A DNA stretch of 64,000 nucleotides from Brachyspira hampsonii 30446 (GTDB taxonomy: Bacteria; Spirochaetota; Brachyspiria; Brachyspirales; Brachyspiraceae): the NCBI RefSeq assembly GCF_000316195.1, contig NZ_JH994111.1:628571-692570 (forward strand), read 5' to 3'. Below the pieces are notes generated by a model. It was not told where the DNA came from and ran no database searches. It saw nothing but the letters and a program-made list of their open reading frames with translations. Each line of letters starts with the position of its first letter. Position 1 is the stretch's first letter. Of the stretch, positions 16,271 to 25,254 are shown piece after piece. A program made the translations under genes and the position numbers.

Positions 16271-17455
16271 TTAAAAATACATCATACTATGATGATGAGT
16301 ATTGCTTAGTCTGTTAATACAGTTTCTATATTCTATTATAAGGCTTTTTATATCTGTTATATTAATATATCCGTCCGATCCTACTGATACTCCTCTTACT
16401 CTGTTTAATTCTCTTTCTATAAGTTTTACATCTTTTATATCAGTTAAAGTTTTTATATCATTTAATGTATATAACAAATTTATAGAATTAACATCTTCAG
16501 GCAATATTTCTGTTTTTAACATATAATAAAGTGTTATAAGCAGTTTTGATAGTAAATCATCTACGCTAAGAACCATTAACTTTAATATTGTATTTCTTAT
16601 CTTTATGCTTACCATTTTTATATAATAAAGATTAAGTTCAGGATCCTGCTCTGATATATTTATTAATTCATTTCTTGTTACTTTTTTTATAGCAGTGTCT
16701 TCTAAAGCAACGGCACAAGTTGAAAGAGGAAGATACTGCAAAACGGGCTTGTATCCGTCTATCATACTATTTTTTGAATAAATGGCTCTTGTCATTTGCT
16801 TGGAGTTTATTATATTGTATATTCCAATTACTCCGGATTTTATAATATACAAGGTATTAGTATATTCTAATTCAGTATATAAACAATATCCTTTTTTATA
16901 ATAAAATATATTATCATCATTCTTTTGAGGCTCTTCTACCGGAGTTATTTCTGATAATTTATCTTTTACATCATCAGCATTCTCTGGAAATAGTTTTATA
17001 TATTCATCATAAAGTTTATATGCTACATGTTTAAATTCATTTTTATTGTAAATATCTGCCATATTCATTATTTCTTCTTTAGTTCTTATATTAGCAATTT
17101 CTTTATTTTCTGAAAGCAGCATATAATATCTTCCAAGCCAAGTTTCAAATGAAGCATCTAAATTGGCGGCTATTTTTACCATTAACTCTTCATTTTTTGT
17201 TTTAATTACTTCTGTTATGTCTACTTCTATAGCTTCCACATCTTCCATAGCTTTTACATTAAAGAAATAAGGTTCATTTAATAAAATATTTACTAACCCT
17301 AAAATATCTCCTTGATTGAACTCCACATTATAGTTAAAAGTACCATAAGATATGGCTTTGCCCTTTGTTATTATGTAAAAGACATCTTTTGGCATTTGAT
17401 CTTTAATATAAATTATAGTTGATTTTTTAAAATGTGCTGTATTATATTTGTGCAT
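16271..17455 (-). CDS. protein with two cyclic-nucleotide-binding-like domains
   Basis: 394 aa. Residues ~5-85 have the cNMP-binding beta-roll pattern (IIYIKDQMPKDVFYIITKGK, then FNQGDILGLVNILLNEPYFF). A second, more diverged copy is at ~185-290 (FYYKKGYCLYTELEYTNTLY, IIKSGVIGIYN). The C-terminal ~100 residues are helical, as in Crp-family regulators, with a possible winged-helix tail (GVSVGSDGYINITDIKSLI). The PRxA-type phosphate-binding signature is not clear in either copy, so ligand binding is uncertain. It could be a regulator or a sensor subunit. No clear operon partner. Confidence 0.6.
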   Translation of the reverse strand: MHKYNTAHFKKSTIIYIKDQMPKDVFYIITKGKAISYGTFNYNVEFNQGDILGLVNILLNEPYFFNVKAMEDVEAIEVDITEVIKTKNEELMVKIAANLDASFETWLGRYYMLLSENKEIANIRTKEEIMNMADIYNKNEFKHVAYKLYDEYIKLFPENADDVKDKLSEITPVEEPQKNDDNIFYYKKGYCLYTELEYTNTLYIIKSGVIGIYNIINSKQMTRAIYSKNSMIDGYKPVLQYLPLSTCAVALEDTAIKKVTRNELINISEQDPELNLYYIKMVSIKIRNTILKLMVLSVDDLLSKLLITLYYMLKTEILPEDVNSINLLYTLNDIKTLTDIKDVKLIERELNRVRGVSVGSDGYINITDIKSLIIEYRNCINRLSNTHHHSMMYF

Positions 17456-17532
17456 ATATTTTATCCGTATAACAGTTATATTATTTTATTCTAATTCATT
17501 ATTATTATTAGTCAATATTCAGTTTTTATTTT

Positions 17533-18114
17533 TTATTCATCGTATCGAGTTTTTTTGTAAAAATCACAGTCTACACAATGATCATTTATTATCCCTATAG
17601 CTTCTAAATAGCTGTATATAATAATACTCCCTACAAATTTAAATCCTTTCTTTATCATATCTTTACTTATAGTATCTGATAATTCATTTTTTGCAGGAAG
17701 CGGATCTTCATAGCATAATTTATTGTCTATTTGTTTTCCATTAGTAAAAGACCATATATATTTATCGAAACTTCCATATTCTTTTTGTACTTCTATAAAT
17801 TTATTTGCATTTGTTATAAGGGCATTAATTTTTCTTTTATTTCTTATTATTTCTTTATTATTTAAAAGCTCTTCTATTTTTTTTTCATCGTATTTAGATA
17901 TTTTTTTGTAATCAAAATTATCAAATGCTTTTCTCATATTTTCTCTTTTTTCTAATATGCATCTCCAGCTAAGACCTGCCTGCATATTTTCTAGTATCAG
18001 CATTTCAAATAATTTTTTTTCATCATGGCATATTCGGCACCATTCTTCATTATGGTATTTAATTTCTATTTCGCTTTTAGCCCATTTGCATATTGTCGGC
18101 ATAATTAAAAACAC
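17533..18114 (-). CDS. tag: DNA-3-methyladenine glycosylase I
   Basis: 193 aa. The family hallmarks are all present: CKWAKSE at the N-terminus, YHNEEWC, the helix-hairpin region LILENMQAGLSWRCILEKRE, and the C-terminal GFKFVGSIIIYSYLEAIG with DHCVDCDFY, where Cys and His residues bind zinc. It excises 3-methyladenine from alkylated DNA in base-excision repair. It is near, but not tightly coupled to, the sigma-factor operon upstream. Confidence 0.93.
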   Translation of the reverse strand: MFLIMPTICKWAKSEIEIKYHNEEWCRICHDEKKLFEMLILENMQAGLSWRCILEKRENMRKAFDNFDYKKISKYDEKKIEELLNNKEIIRNKRKINALITNANKFIEVQKEYGSFDKYIWSFTNGKQIDNKLCYEDPLPAKNELSDTISKDMIKKGFKFVGSIIIYSYLEAIGIINDHCVDCDFYKKTRYDE

Positions 18115-18131
18115 TTTCCTATTTATAATAT

Positions 18132-18632
18132 TTATTCTATATTTATTGAAACTTCCGCGTCATCAACTTTTATGTTATAACTTCCGTTTTTTAAACTTGA
18201 AGAATAATTATCTTTTTGTCCGAATATATTAACTATCTTTTCTCCATTGTATTCCATTACGCACCAATTTTTTATATTGCTTATATTGATATAATATTGA
18301 TTATTGCTTTTGTATATTTCTATATTTTTATAAACATAAATATCTTTGATTTTACTATCTTCTTCTCCTCTTGAAGATAATGGAGTCAATTTGCTGAAAT
18401 AAAGCATATAATTAATTATGCTGTCTTTTATATTAATAATTGGCTTTATTTTAACTTCTTTAAGCATATCAGAATCTTCTATATTTTCCATAAGAAATAA
18501 ATCATTTCTTAGAGAGCTTACTTCTCTTTGTAAGTCAGCATTCAATTCAAGCTCTTTTAGAAAGTCATCAGATACTTTTATGCCATTAACATAGTTTATA
18601 ATTTCTTCTTTTGTATAATCATATTTGTTCAT
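18132..18632 (-). CDS. putative anti-sigma factor
   Basis: 166 aa. The N-terminal ~45 residues (EEIINYVNGIKVSDDFLKEL followed by NADLQREVSSLR) have the pattern of the sigma-binding domain of anti-sigma factors, without the zinc-binding HxxxCxxC. There is no obvious transmembrane helix, so any signal would be cytoplasmic. The gene starts one base after the stop of the adjacent sigma-like gene, which is the usual sigma/anti-sigma arrangement. The assignment rests mainly on this context. Confidence 0.4.
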   Translation of the reverse strand: MNKYDYTKEEIINYVNGIKVSDDFLKELELNADLQREVSSLRNDLFLMENIEDSDMLKEVKIKPIINIKDSIINYMLYFSKLTPLSSRGEEDSKIKDIYVYKNIEIYKSNNQYYINISNIKNWCVMEYNGEKIVNIFGQKDNYSSSLKNGSYNIKVDDAEVSINIE

Positions 18633-18633
18633 A

Positions 18634-19515
18634 TTATAAGTCCGATAAATTATTAAAATGCTCTTTTAAACTAGTTTTTATTTTATTTATAATCTTTGTA
18701 ACTGCATTGTTTGTAATATTTAAAAGTTTTGCTATAAACTCATAAGGTACATTTATTTTTATAGAATGCAGTTTCTTAATATAATTTTGTTTTTTGCTTG
18801 CTAAATGTACGGTGAAAAGTCCTCTTTTATTATTGATTTCTATTTGTGCATTTATTTTTGCTATTTTATCCTGCTGCTTTATTATTTCATTATATTTCTT
18901 TATGTATGTTGCTCTTGCTTTTTCTATTATAGAATATGCTTCTTCATAATTTATATTAAAATATTTCATTAGAGGCTGTATTATGAGATTTATAAATAAC
19001 TCTAAATTATGTATAAAAAATGCTATTGAATCTCTCTTGCTGAATTCTTTTTCTATATAATTAAACATATTGAGCGAGAGTTTTTCGATATCGCTTTCAT
19101 TATAATTATTAGTATACTCATTCATAACATAAGACTTACTGTCATAGAGTACATCATGCAATGTTAATGCCTCTTTTCCGCATAATGGAGCATCTATTGA
19201 TATTTCTTGTTTTTTGTATTTATCTTTTCTTTTTTTATGATCCAAGAAATTTAAATAATGGCTTCTTAATGTATATGTAAACCAAGTGATAAATTTGGCA
19301 TCTGTTTCATTATACTTTATTATTATATTGTCTATTCTTTCTATATAATATGAGTAGAATTCTAAAGCATCATCATGAAATACTCCGAAAACTTTTCTAG
19401 GATAATTATAAATATAATTAGACAAATGCTCATTAATTTCTTTTAAAGTTTCAATACTTCTAGCAGCTTTATATTCCAGAATCAGCTTCTTTATAAATAC
19501 ATCATTTATCATCAT
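18634..19515 (-). CDS. RNA polymerase sigma-70-family factor, divergent
   Basis: 293 aa. Residues ~35-105 match sigma region 2: FHDDALEFYSYYIERIDNII, then KFITWFTYTLRSHYLNFLDH with the -10-binding TWF..tlR pattern and a basic KKRKDK stretch. The last ~45 residues (VPYEFIAKLLNITNNAVTKI) form a region-4-type helix-turn-helix. The long middle (residues ~130-245) is unusual for ECF factors and has no clear similarity. It overlaps the DciA-like gene by 14 bp and abuts a putative anti-sigma gene, so the three are one operon. Confidence 0.65.
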   Translation of the reverse strand: MMINDVFIKKLILEYKAARSIETLKEINEHLSNYIYNYPRKVFGVFHDDALEFYSYYIERIDNIIIKYNETDAKFITWFTYTLRSHYLNFLDHKKRKDKYKKQEISIDAPLCGKEALTLHDVLYDSKSYVMNEYTNNYNESDIEKLSLNMFNYIEKEFSKRDSIAFFIHNLELFINLIIQPLMKYFNINYEEAYSIIEKARATYIKKYNEIIKQQDKIAKINAQIEINNKRGLFTVHLASKKQNYIKKLHSIKINVPYEFIAKLLNITNNAVTKIINKIKTSLKEHFNNLSDL

Positions 19516-19966
19516 TATCCTCGTATTTTAATATATTAGCAAATATTTCTTTCATTCTCTCATCTTTTATACCAGATTCTTTTATGGTATTTTCTATCCA
19601 TTCTTTATGTTCTTTTGTTAATTTTTTTTCTTCTTGTTTTTTATCTTTATAATTCGTATTTTCTGTTATTTTATTATTAACTTCCCCAATTCTAGTTTTC
19701 AGCTCTACTACTTCTATATTAGTTTCTTTTTTTATATTTTTGAATATATTGTTTCTATTCATAAATATTTCATTAGCCCATACGCTATCAGTTATAGTTA
19801 CAGTGAGAACGGCATTTCTATAAAATGACGGATAGCATATTTTAGAAAGCACTTCTCCCATAATATCATTCCATTTTTGAGATATTTTTATGTAATTTGC
19901 TAAATTAATATTTTGATATAATTTTCTATCTGAATACTCTTCTAATGTCTTTTTTATTGTATGCAT
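19502..19966 (-). CDS. DciA-like (DUF721) protein
   Basis: 154 aa. The DUF721 core is at ~10-95: WNDIMGEVLSKICYPSF, then AVLTVTITDSVWANEIFMNR and VVELKTRIGEV. DciA proteins are the ancestral loaders of the replicative helicase DnaB in bacteria that lack DnaC or DnaI. A charged Lys/Glu-rich tail (~100-154) follows. It is the first gene of an operon with a sigma factor, which is unusual; DciA often sits near recF and gyrB. Confidence 0.65.
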   Translation of the reverse strand: MHTIKKTLEEYSDRKLYQNINLANYIKISQKWNDIMGEVLSKICYPSFYRNAVLTVTITDSVWANEIFMNRNNIFKNIKKETNIEVVELKTRIGEVNNKITENTNYKDKKQEEKKLTKEHKEWIENTIKESGIKDERMKEIFANILKYEDNDDK

Positions 19967-20023
19967 TTATAAATCCTTACGATAGATATAATGATACAAT
20001 AATTTTTTATATAATCAATATCA

Positions 20024-20947
20024 TTAATTATTAGTTTTCTGTGTATTTGTTTGAGAAATTGTGATATTAGTATCTGCAGTATTTGTTGCTGTATCATTTG
20101 TATTTATTATTATATTATTGGTATTGATGATATCATTTTTTATTACAGTGTTTGTTGATGATTCCATTATATCCATTTCTATTGGTTTAACTTCCACATC
20201 TTCATCGTATGTTATTATTGTATTATTTTGATTTGTATTAAGAGGTTTATTTTCTTCCAATAAATTAGAGATATCATTTGTGTTTCCTGATATTCTAGCT
20301 AATATGTTTTTATTTCTATCTATTGAATCTTTTAATCCTCTGTAGTTAGGATTTATTTTATATGCCTCCTGATAAGTATTAAGAGCTGAACTAAAATTTT
20401 TATCTCTCTCATAAGTAGCAGCGAGATTTACCATGTATACTACATTATTCGGACTGTAAACTGTAGCTTTTAAAAATGAAGATTCAGCCTGTTTATAATC
20501 TTCTACATATAGATATAAAAGACCAAGAAAATTATTCATATAAGCATCATTAGGTTTTAAACTTATAGAATATCTTATAGAATCTATAGCCTTATTTGTA
20601 TCTCCTAATTTATAAAGAGCATATCCTTTTTGGAAATGCAGTTTAGAGGAAAAACTATTTACTATTATACCGCTTCTTGCCGCCCTAAGCATATTGGTAT
20701 AATCTTTTAGATTCATATAGGAATTAGCTAAATTTTCAAAATATTCTATTTTAAGAATAGGAGAATATTCTATTTCATATTCAAATAATTCAGCCGCTTT
20801 TTTATAATTTTTGGCATTATAATATCTGTATGCATTAGATAAATTTTTCCTATCATATTTAAATACATCATTTGTCTGAGAATATAATGACAATGTAATG
20901 AATGTAATTAAAGAAAAAAGTATAAAAATTAACTTATTAACGGCCAT
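20024..20947 (-). CDS. exported TPR-repeat protein
   Basis: 307 aa. A signal peptide (residues 1-23, ending LSLYSQT) is followed by about five tetratricopeptide repeats (~32-205), with typical helices such as AAELFEYEIEYSP, GYALYKLGDTNKAI and AYERDKNFSSALNTYQEAYK. The C-terminal ~90 residues are rich in Asn and Thr and look disordered. TPR proteins are scaffolds; no partner is evident. It overlaps the upstream gene by 11 bp, so the two are co-translated. Confidence 0.8.
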   Translation of the reverse strand: MAVNKLIFILFSLITFITLSLYSQTNDVFKYDRKNLSNAYRYYNAKNYKKAAELFEYEIEYSPILKIEYFENLANSYMNLKDYTNMLRAARSGIIVNSFSSKLHFQKGYALYKLGDTNKAIDSIRYSISLKPNDAYMNNFLGLLYLYVEDYKQAESSFLKATVYSPNNVVYMVNLAATYERDKNFSSALNTYQEAYKINPNYRGLKDSIDRNKNILARISGNTNDISNLLEENKPLNTNQNNTIITYDEDVEVKPIEMDIMESSTNTVIKNDIINTNNIIINTNDTATNTADTNITISQTNTQKTNN

Positions 20948-21779
20948 CTTTTTTGAAACTTTGCAGTCTGAAATCGTTTATCATAGCATTGGCATAAGCT
21001 ATAGTTGCATCATACATTTCTTCTTTAGTTTTTCCTTTGAAAAAATTATATACTCTAGGTGATTGTACATTTAAATAATCAGGAAGAACTATTTCTCCAT
21101 CGCTGCTTGCTTTAAGAGCTAATGGTTTTATGTTGTTCATTTTTTCAATGAATGCATGAAGAAAGAAACCTGATTCTTTAAGTATGAATTGTTCTGCTCT
21201 GCTTGAGTTCTCTTTTTTATTTAAAGCAAAAACATAATCAGAAAATATTTGAGGCACTTTACTTTCACCAATAGGGATTATAAATTTTTGGAATTGATTA
21301 TCATAATCTTTTATAGCAGTTTCTACAACATAATCACTTGCAGGTCCGCATGAAAAATATCTAATAACAGAAAAACAATTATACAATTCTTTGAAAGCTC
21401 CGTATAAATGGCAAATTTCCTGATCTGCTTTAGGATGCATGTCTTCTAAAGGATATTTTTCTGTAGCACTTTTAAATTTTTCTATCATGTTATCTACTTT
21501 ATTCATAAAAGAATTTTCTTTAGCTTTTTCTTCTTCAGCTTTTCTTCTCTGACGCTCTAATTCTCTGTCTCTTAAAGTAGTTTTTATATCCTCTAAAATT
21601 TTTATTTCAACAATTAAAAAATTTGATAAATCTTGTCTGTTTTGCAATGCTTCTCTGTATCTGTCATTAAAACTATTTACATTATATATTTTATTACCAT
21701 ATTTTTCAGCACCTTGTTCATATTCAGTTCTTATTTTTGTTAAAGTTGCATTAATTTCTTTATCGCTTAAACTTGCCAT
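20937..21779 (-). CDS. cytoplasmic protein of unknown function
   Basis: 280 aa, no signal peptide. The N-terminal ~100 residues are mostly a charged helix (RELERQRRKAEEEKAKEN). The rest is a helical domain with HPKADQEICHLYGAFKELYN and CGPASDYVVETAIKDYDNQF. I do not recognise the family. It has a good RBS (GGGAGG) and overlaps the downstream TPR gene by 11 bp. Confidence 0.65.
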   Translation of the reverse strand: MASLSDKEINATLTKIRTEYEQGAEKYGNKIYNVNSFNDRYREALQNRQDLSNFLIVEIKILEDIKTTLRDRELERQRRKAEEEKAKENSFMNKVDNMIEKFKSATEKYPLEDMHPKADQEICHLYGAFKELYNCFSVIRYFSCGPASDYVVETAIKDYDNQFQKFIIPIGESKVPQIFSDYVFALNKKENSSRAEQFILKESGFFLHAFIEKMNNIKPLALKASSDGEIVLPDYLNVQSPRVYNFFKGKTKEEMYDATIAYANAMINDFRLQSFKKDGR

Positions 21780-22014
21780 TAAAACCTCCCTTATGAAAAG
21801 TATTACTTTAGTATGTAAAAATTATTATAAATTATTTGTTATCATAATATATCGAAAAATCTTTACAATAGATTATACAATTTTTTAAAAATAAATCTAG
21901 TATAAAAAATATTGCTGTTATTTATTTTAATTAAAAAGTATTTATTAAAAAATAATATTTAATAATAATATTAAGAATTATATTTAATGCTATAGCTTAG
22001 AAATTATTATTTAC

Positions 22015-23283
22015 TTATTTATCTATCATTATATTAAGTATTTCTATATCAGTACCTTTCATACCTTCTTTAGCCATTCTTCCTATACTATCAATAGTTT
22101 CTTCTATATCATTTTTTACAAGCCCATCTCCAGCTTTAAATACTTTTCCGTCTCTAGCTAAATTGAAAGCTAATATGCCGCAGTCAACGGCTTCAGCAAT
22201 TTTTGAAGCACATGAAGATTTAGCCCCATCGCAAACCATGCCGCCTATTGTACATAATGCATTTGTTATTGTATTGCAAATAATATTATAATCAGCATCA
22301 TTAAGATATGCTATTGCAGATGCTGCACCTGTTGCAGCACAAACAACCCCGCAGAATGCAGATAATTTGCCTATATGTTTTTTTTGAAGTATAGCTATTA
22401 AATTTGAAAGCACTAAAGCTCTGTATAATTTTTCTTCAGATACTTTCATGTATTCAGCATATTTTATTACAGGGACAGATACAGTTATACCCTGATTTCC
22501 GCTTCCGGAATTAGTAACTACAGGCATAGAACAGCCGCCCATTCTGGCATCTGATCCTGCAGAAGCATAAGCCTTAGCTTTATTTTTTATATCATCTCCG
22601 TAATATTTCATTAATGTTTTTCCTACACTAGAACCGTAATCATTTTTCAGTCCTTCTTCTGCTATACTGTAATTAAGTTCTATCTGTCTTTTTATAGTAT
22701 CTTTAATATCATCTATATTAACTTCATTTGCAAAAGTGAGTATATCTTTTATATTTAGAGTTTCTCTTATATCTTCTTCTTTTTTGTTTGAAGAATTATC
22801 AGAATTTAATAGTTTTTCACCATTTTTTATGATTTTTGTAATATTAGTATGTGAATTTTTTATTTCTACTAAGGCATTTGTATTTTTATATTCTGCTTCT
22901 ATTATGATATGGAGGTTTTCATCTCCTTCTATTAATTCACAGGTGCAGAATTTTTTATTTAAAAGTTCTTTTGTTTTATATATATCATCTTGTTTTACAG
23001 CAGATAAAACTTCGAGATTTTTACTTGCATCTCCTCCAATTAATCCCAAAATAGCAGCAGTATCTATTCCTTTTAATCCTCCTGAATTTGGTACAGTTAC
23101 ACCTTTTACATTTTTTATAATGTTTCCGCTGCATTTTACTGTTATATGTTCTGGTATATTCCCAATTATTTCTCTGATTTTAGCACCGGCAAAAGCTATT
23201 GCTATAGGCTCTGTGCATCCTAGTGCCGGTATTAATTCTTCTTTTAGAATATTAATATAATTATTATATAAAGTTTTATCCAT
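22015..23283 (-). CDS. L-cysteine desulfidase family protein (CyuA/UPF0597)
   Basis: 422 aa. It begins with the family signature EELIPALGCTEPIAIAFAGA, where the Cys ligates the Fe-S cluster, and has further conserved parts GGLKGIDTAAILGLIGG, AGSDARMGGCSMPVVTNSGS, FCGVVCAATGAASAIAYL and GAKSSCASKIAEAVD, which supply the other cluster cysteines. The family includes CyuA, which degrades L-cysteine to pyruvate, ammonia and sulfide, and is related to L-serine dehydratases. The gene stands alone with over 200 bp of AT-rich DNA on each side. Confidence 0.85.
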   Translation of the reverse strand: MDKTLYNNYINILKEELIPALGCTEPIAIAFAGAKIREIIGNIPEHITVKCSGNIIKNVKGVTVPNSGGLKGIDTAAILGLIGGDASKNLEVLSAVKQDDIYKTKELLNKKFCTCELIEGDENLHIIIEAEYKNTNALVEIKNSHTNITKIIKNGEKLLNSDNSSNKKEEDIRETLNIKDILTFANEVNIDDIKDTIKRQIELNYSIAEEGLKNDYGSSVGKTLMKYYGDDIKNKAKAYASAGSDARMGGCSMPVVTNSGSGNQGITVSVPVIKYAEYMKVSEEKLYRALVLSNLIAILQKKHIGKLSAFCGVVCAATGAASAIAYLNDADYNIICNTITNALCTIGGMVCDGAKSSCASKIAEAVDCGILAFNLARDGKVFKAGDGLVKNDIEETIDSIGRMAKEGMKGTDIEILNIMIDK

Positions 23284-23512
23284 AAAATAAAATCCTGCTG
23301 TGTATTTGTACTTTTGTATTTATATTATATTATTGTTTTTTATCAAAATCAATTATTTTAATAATTATTTATTTTAGTTTAAAGAAAAATTTACGATTTA
23401 TATTCTATATTTTTAAAATAAAATATTATTTTTTTATAATAACTATTATTTATACTATTGATTTTTTTTTATTTTATGATATTTATAACAGATAATTTTT
23501 GAGAGACTTAGT

Positions 23513-24694
23513 ATGATACCTAGATTACATTTAAAAATAGTAGCAAGATTTAGAGAAGTTTTTGGGCATAAAGGCGATACAAAGCTTTATTTTGCTCCGG
23601 GAAGAGTTACAGTTATAGGAGAGCTTATAGATTATTCAGATGGGGATACTATAACTTCTGCTATAGACAGAGGAACATATATAGTAGCTAGAAAAAGACC
23701 TGATAATAAAGTGAATATATATGCCCATTCTTTTAAAGCTAGAAAATCATTTACATTAGATGATTTAGAAAAGAATAAAGAAGATGAGTGGGCTATTTAT
23801 TTTAAAGGCGTTTATTCTGTACTTTTAGAAAAAGAATATAAAATACATGGTATGGATATATTTGTATATACAGATTTACCTTTTAATACCTCTTTGGCAT
23901 CATCAAGCTCATTATGTGCTTGTTTAACTTTTGCTGCTTTAGATATAAACAATATTAAAGATGTTGCTCCTATTGAAATGGCAAAATTATCTTATGAAGG
24001 CGAAATTAAATATGCATCTCATAGAACATCTTTAAGCGATCATGTTACAATATTTTTAGCCAAAGAGAATACTTTATTTTTCTTTAATATGAAAACACTT
24101 AAATATGAATATTTTGATTTCAATTTAGGTGATTACTGTATGGCTGTTATTAATAGTAACAAAAAAAGAACTTCCAGCGATGGGGAGTATAATGCTAGAA
24201 AAAGAGAATGTGAAAATGCATTAAAGAAACTAAAAGAAAAGAAAAGTTCTTTAAAATCATTGTCTGATTTGAAAGTTAAAGATGCTGATTTTATTAAAGA
24301 AACCTTGCAGAACAAGGAGCAAAGAAGGGCATTATATGTTTCTGCTGAGCAGGATAGGGTTAATCAGGCAGTAAAAGCTATTAAAAAGGGTTCTGTTAAA
24401 GATTTAGCTAATTTGATACTTAAAACTCATGACGGTTTGAGTAAATTATATGAAGTTTCCACTGCAGAATTGGACATTTTGGTTGAAGAGGCTATGAATA
24501 TGGATGGTGTTTTGGGAGCTAGAATGATAGGTACAGGTTTCGGCGGCGGTGTTTTAATGTTTCTCAAAAAGACTGAAGTTGAAAATGTTATAGAAAATTT
24601 ATATACGCGTTATAAAGAAAGAACTAGAAGAGATGCTGATGTTTATATATTAAAATTATCAAGCGGAACTAGAATTTTACCTACAGAAGAGTAA
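23513..24694 (+). CDS. galactokinase-like GHMP kinase
   Basis: 393 aa, normal GalK length. The N-terminal galactokinase signature is present but altered: APGRVTVIGELIDYSDG (28-44), where the sugar-binding Glu-His is Glu37-Leu38; Arg31 and Asp40 are kept. The ATP-binding GHMP motif is LPFNTSLASSSS (122-133), lacking the usual glycines. The catalytic Asp is probably Asp176 in SLSDH (usually GIMDQ). SNKKRTSSDGEYNARKRECE and TGFGGG match GalK well. It is clearly of the galactokinase family, but the substrate may not be galactose. No other gal genes are adjacent. The array of hairpin repeats begins 126 bp after its stop. Confidence 0.7.
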   Translation: MIPRLHLKIVARFREVFGHKGDTKLYFAPGRVTVIGELIDYSDGDTITSAIDRGTYIVARKRPDNKVNIYAHSFKARKSFTLDDLEKNKEDEWAIYFKGVYSVLLEKEYKIHGMDIFVYTDLPFNTSLASSSSLCACLTFAALDINNIKDVAPIEMAKLSYEGEIKYASHRTSLSDHVTIFLAKENTLFFFNMKTLKYEYFDFNLGDYCMAVINSNKKRTSSDGEYNARKRECENALKKLKEKKSSLKSLSDLKVKDADFIKETLQNKEQRRALYVSAEQDRVNQAVKAIKKGSVKDLANLILKTHDGLSKLYEVSTAELDILVEEAMNMDGVLGARMIGTGFGGGVLMFLKKTEVENVIENLYTRYKERTRRDADVYILKLSSGTRILPTEE

Positions 24695-25254
24695 TTTTTA
24701 ATAAAAAATATTTATTTTAAGTATTATATTTTTTGTAGTGTTATATATTATAAATATAGCATTTTTGTATTATATAGTTAATTTTAATGTATTAATATTT
24801 TTATATTGTAAAACAATTAGATATAAACGAGCAGATTATAACTTTAGTTGTAATACATTTTCAGCGAGTTTATATCGTAAAGGGTAGCCGAGATATAAAC
24901 GGGCAGATTATAACTTTAGTTATAATCTATTTTCAGCGAGTTTATATCGTAAAGAGTAACCGAGATATAAACGGGCAGATTATAATTTTAGTTGTAATAC
25001 ATTTTTAGCGAGTTTATATCGAAACAATAGCCGAGATATAAACGGGCAGATTATAATTTTAGTTGTAATACATTTTTAGCGAGTTTATATCGAAACAATA
25101 GCCGAGATATAAACGAGCAGATTATAACTTTAGTTATAATCTATTTTCAGCGAGTTTATATCGAAACAATAGCCGAGATATAAACGAGCAGATTATAACT
25201 TTAGTTATAATCTATTTTCAGCGAGTTTATATCGAAACAATAATAGGACATTTT
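24695..25254. other. gene-free interval between galK-like gene and prfB
   Basis: About 125 bp of AT-rich DNA and then the six-copy hairpin-repeat array (24820-25241), which ends a few bases before the prfB ribosome-binding site. No coding potential is seen. Confidence 0.8.
24820..25241 (+). repeat. six tandem copies of a 71-72 bp hairpin-forming unit
   Basis: Units start at 24820, 24892, 24964, 25035, 25106 and 25177. Each has an outer 9-bp inverted repeat (GATATAAAC with GTTTATATC) and an inner one (ATTATAACT, TT, AGTTATAAT). Joining sequences are of two kinds, GTAAAG(G/A)GTA(G/A)CCGA in the first two units and GAAACAATAGCCGA in later ones. Changes inside the inner stem (T to C-type differences) give G-U pairs in plus-strand RNA, so the stem is kept. 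The last hairpin ends about 11 bp before the prfB RBS (AGGA 25245-25248). Confidence 0.92.

Noticed and set aside
24820-25241. CRISPR array
   Set aside because: The six units are identical over almost their full length; there are no unique spacers between short repeats, and no cas genes.
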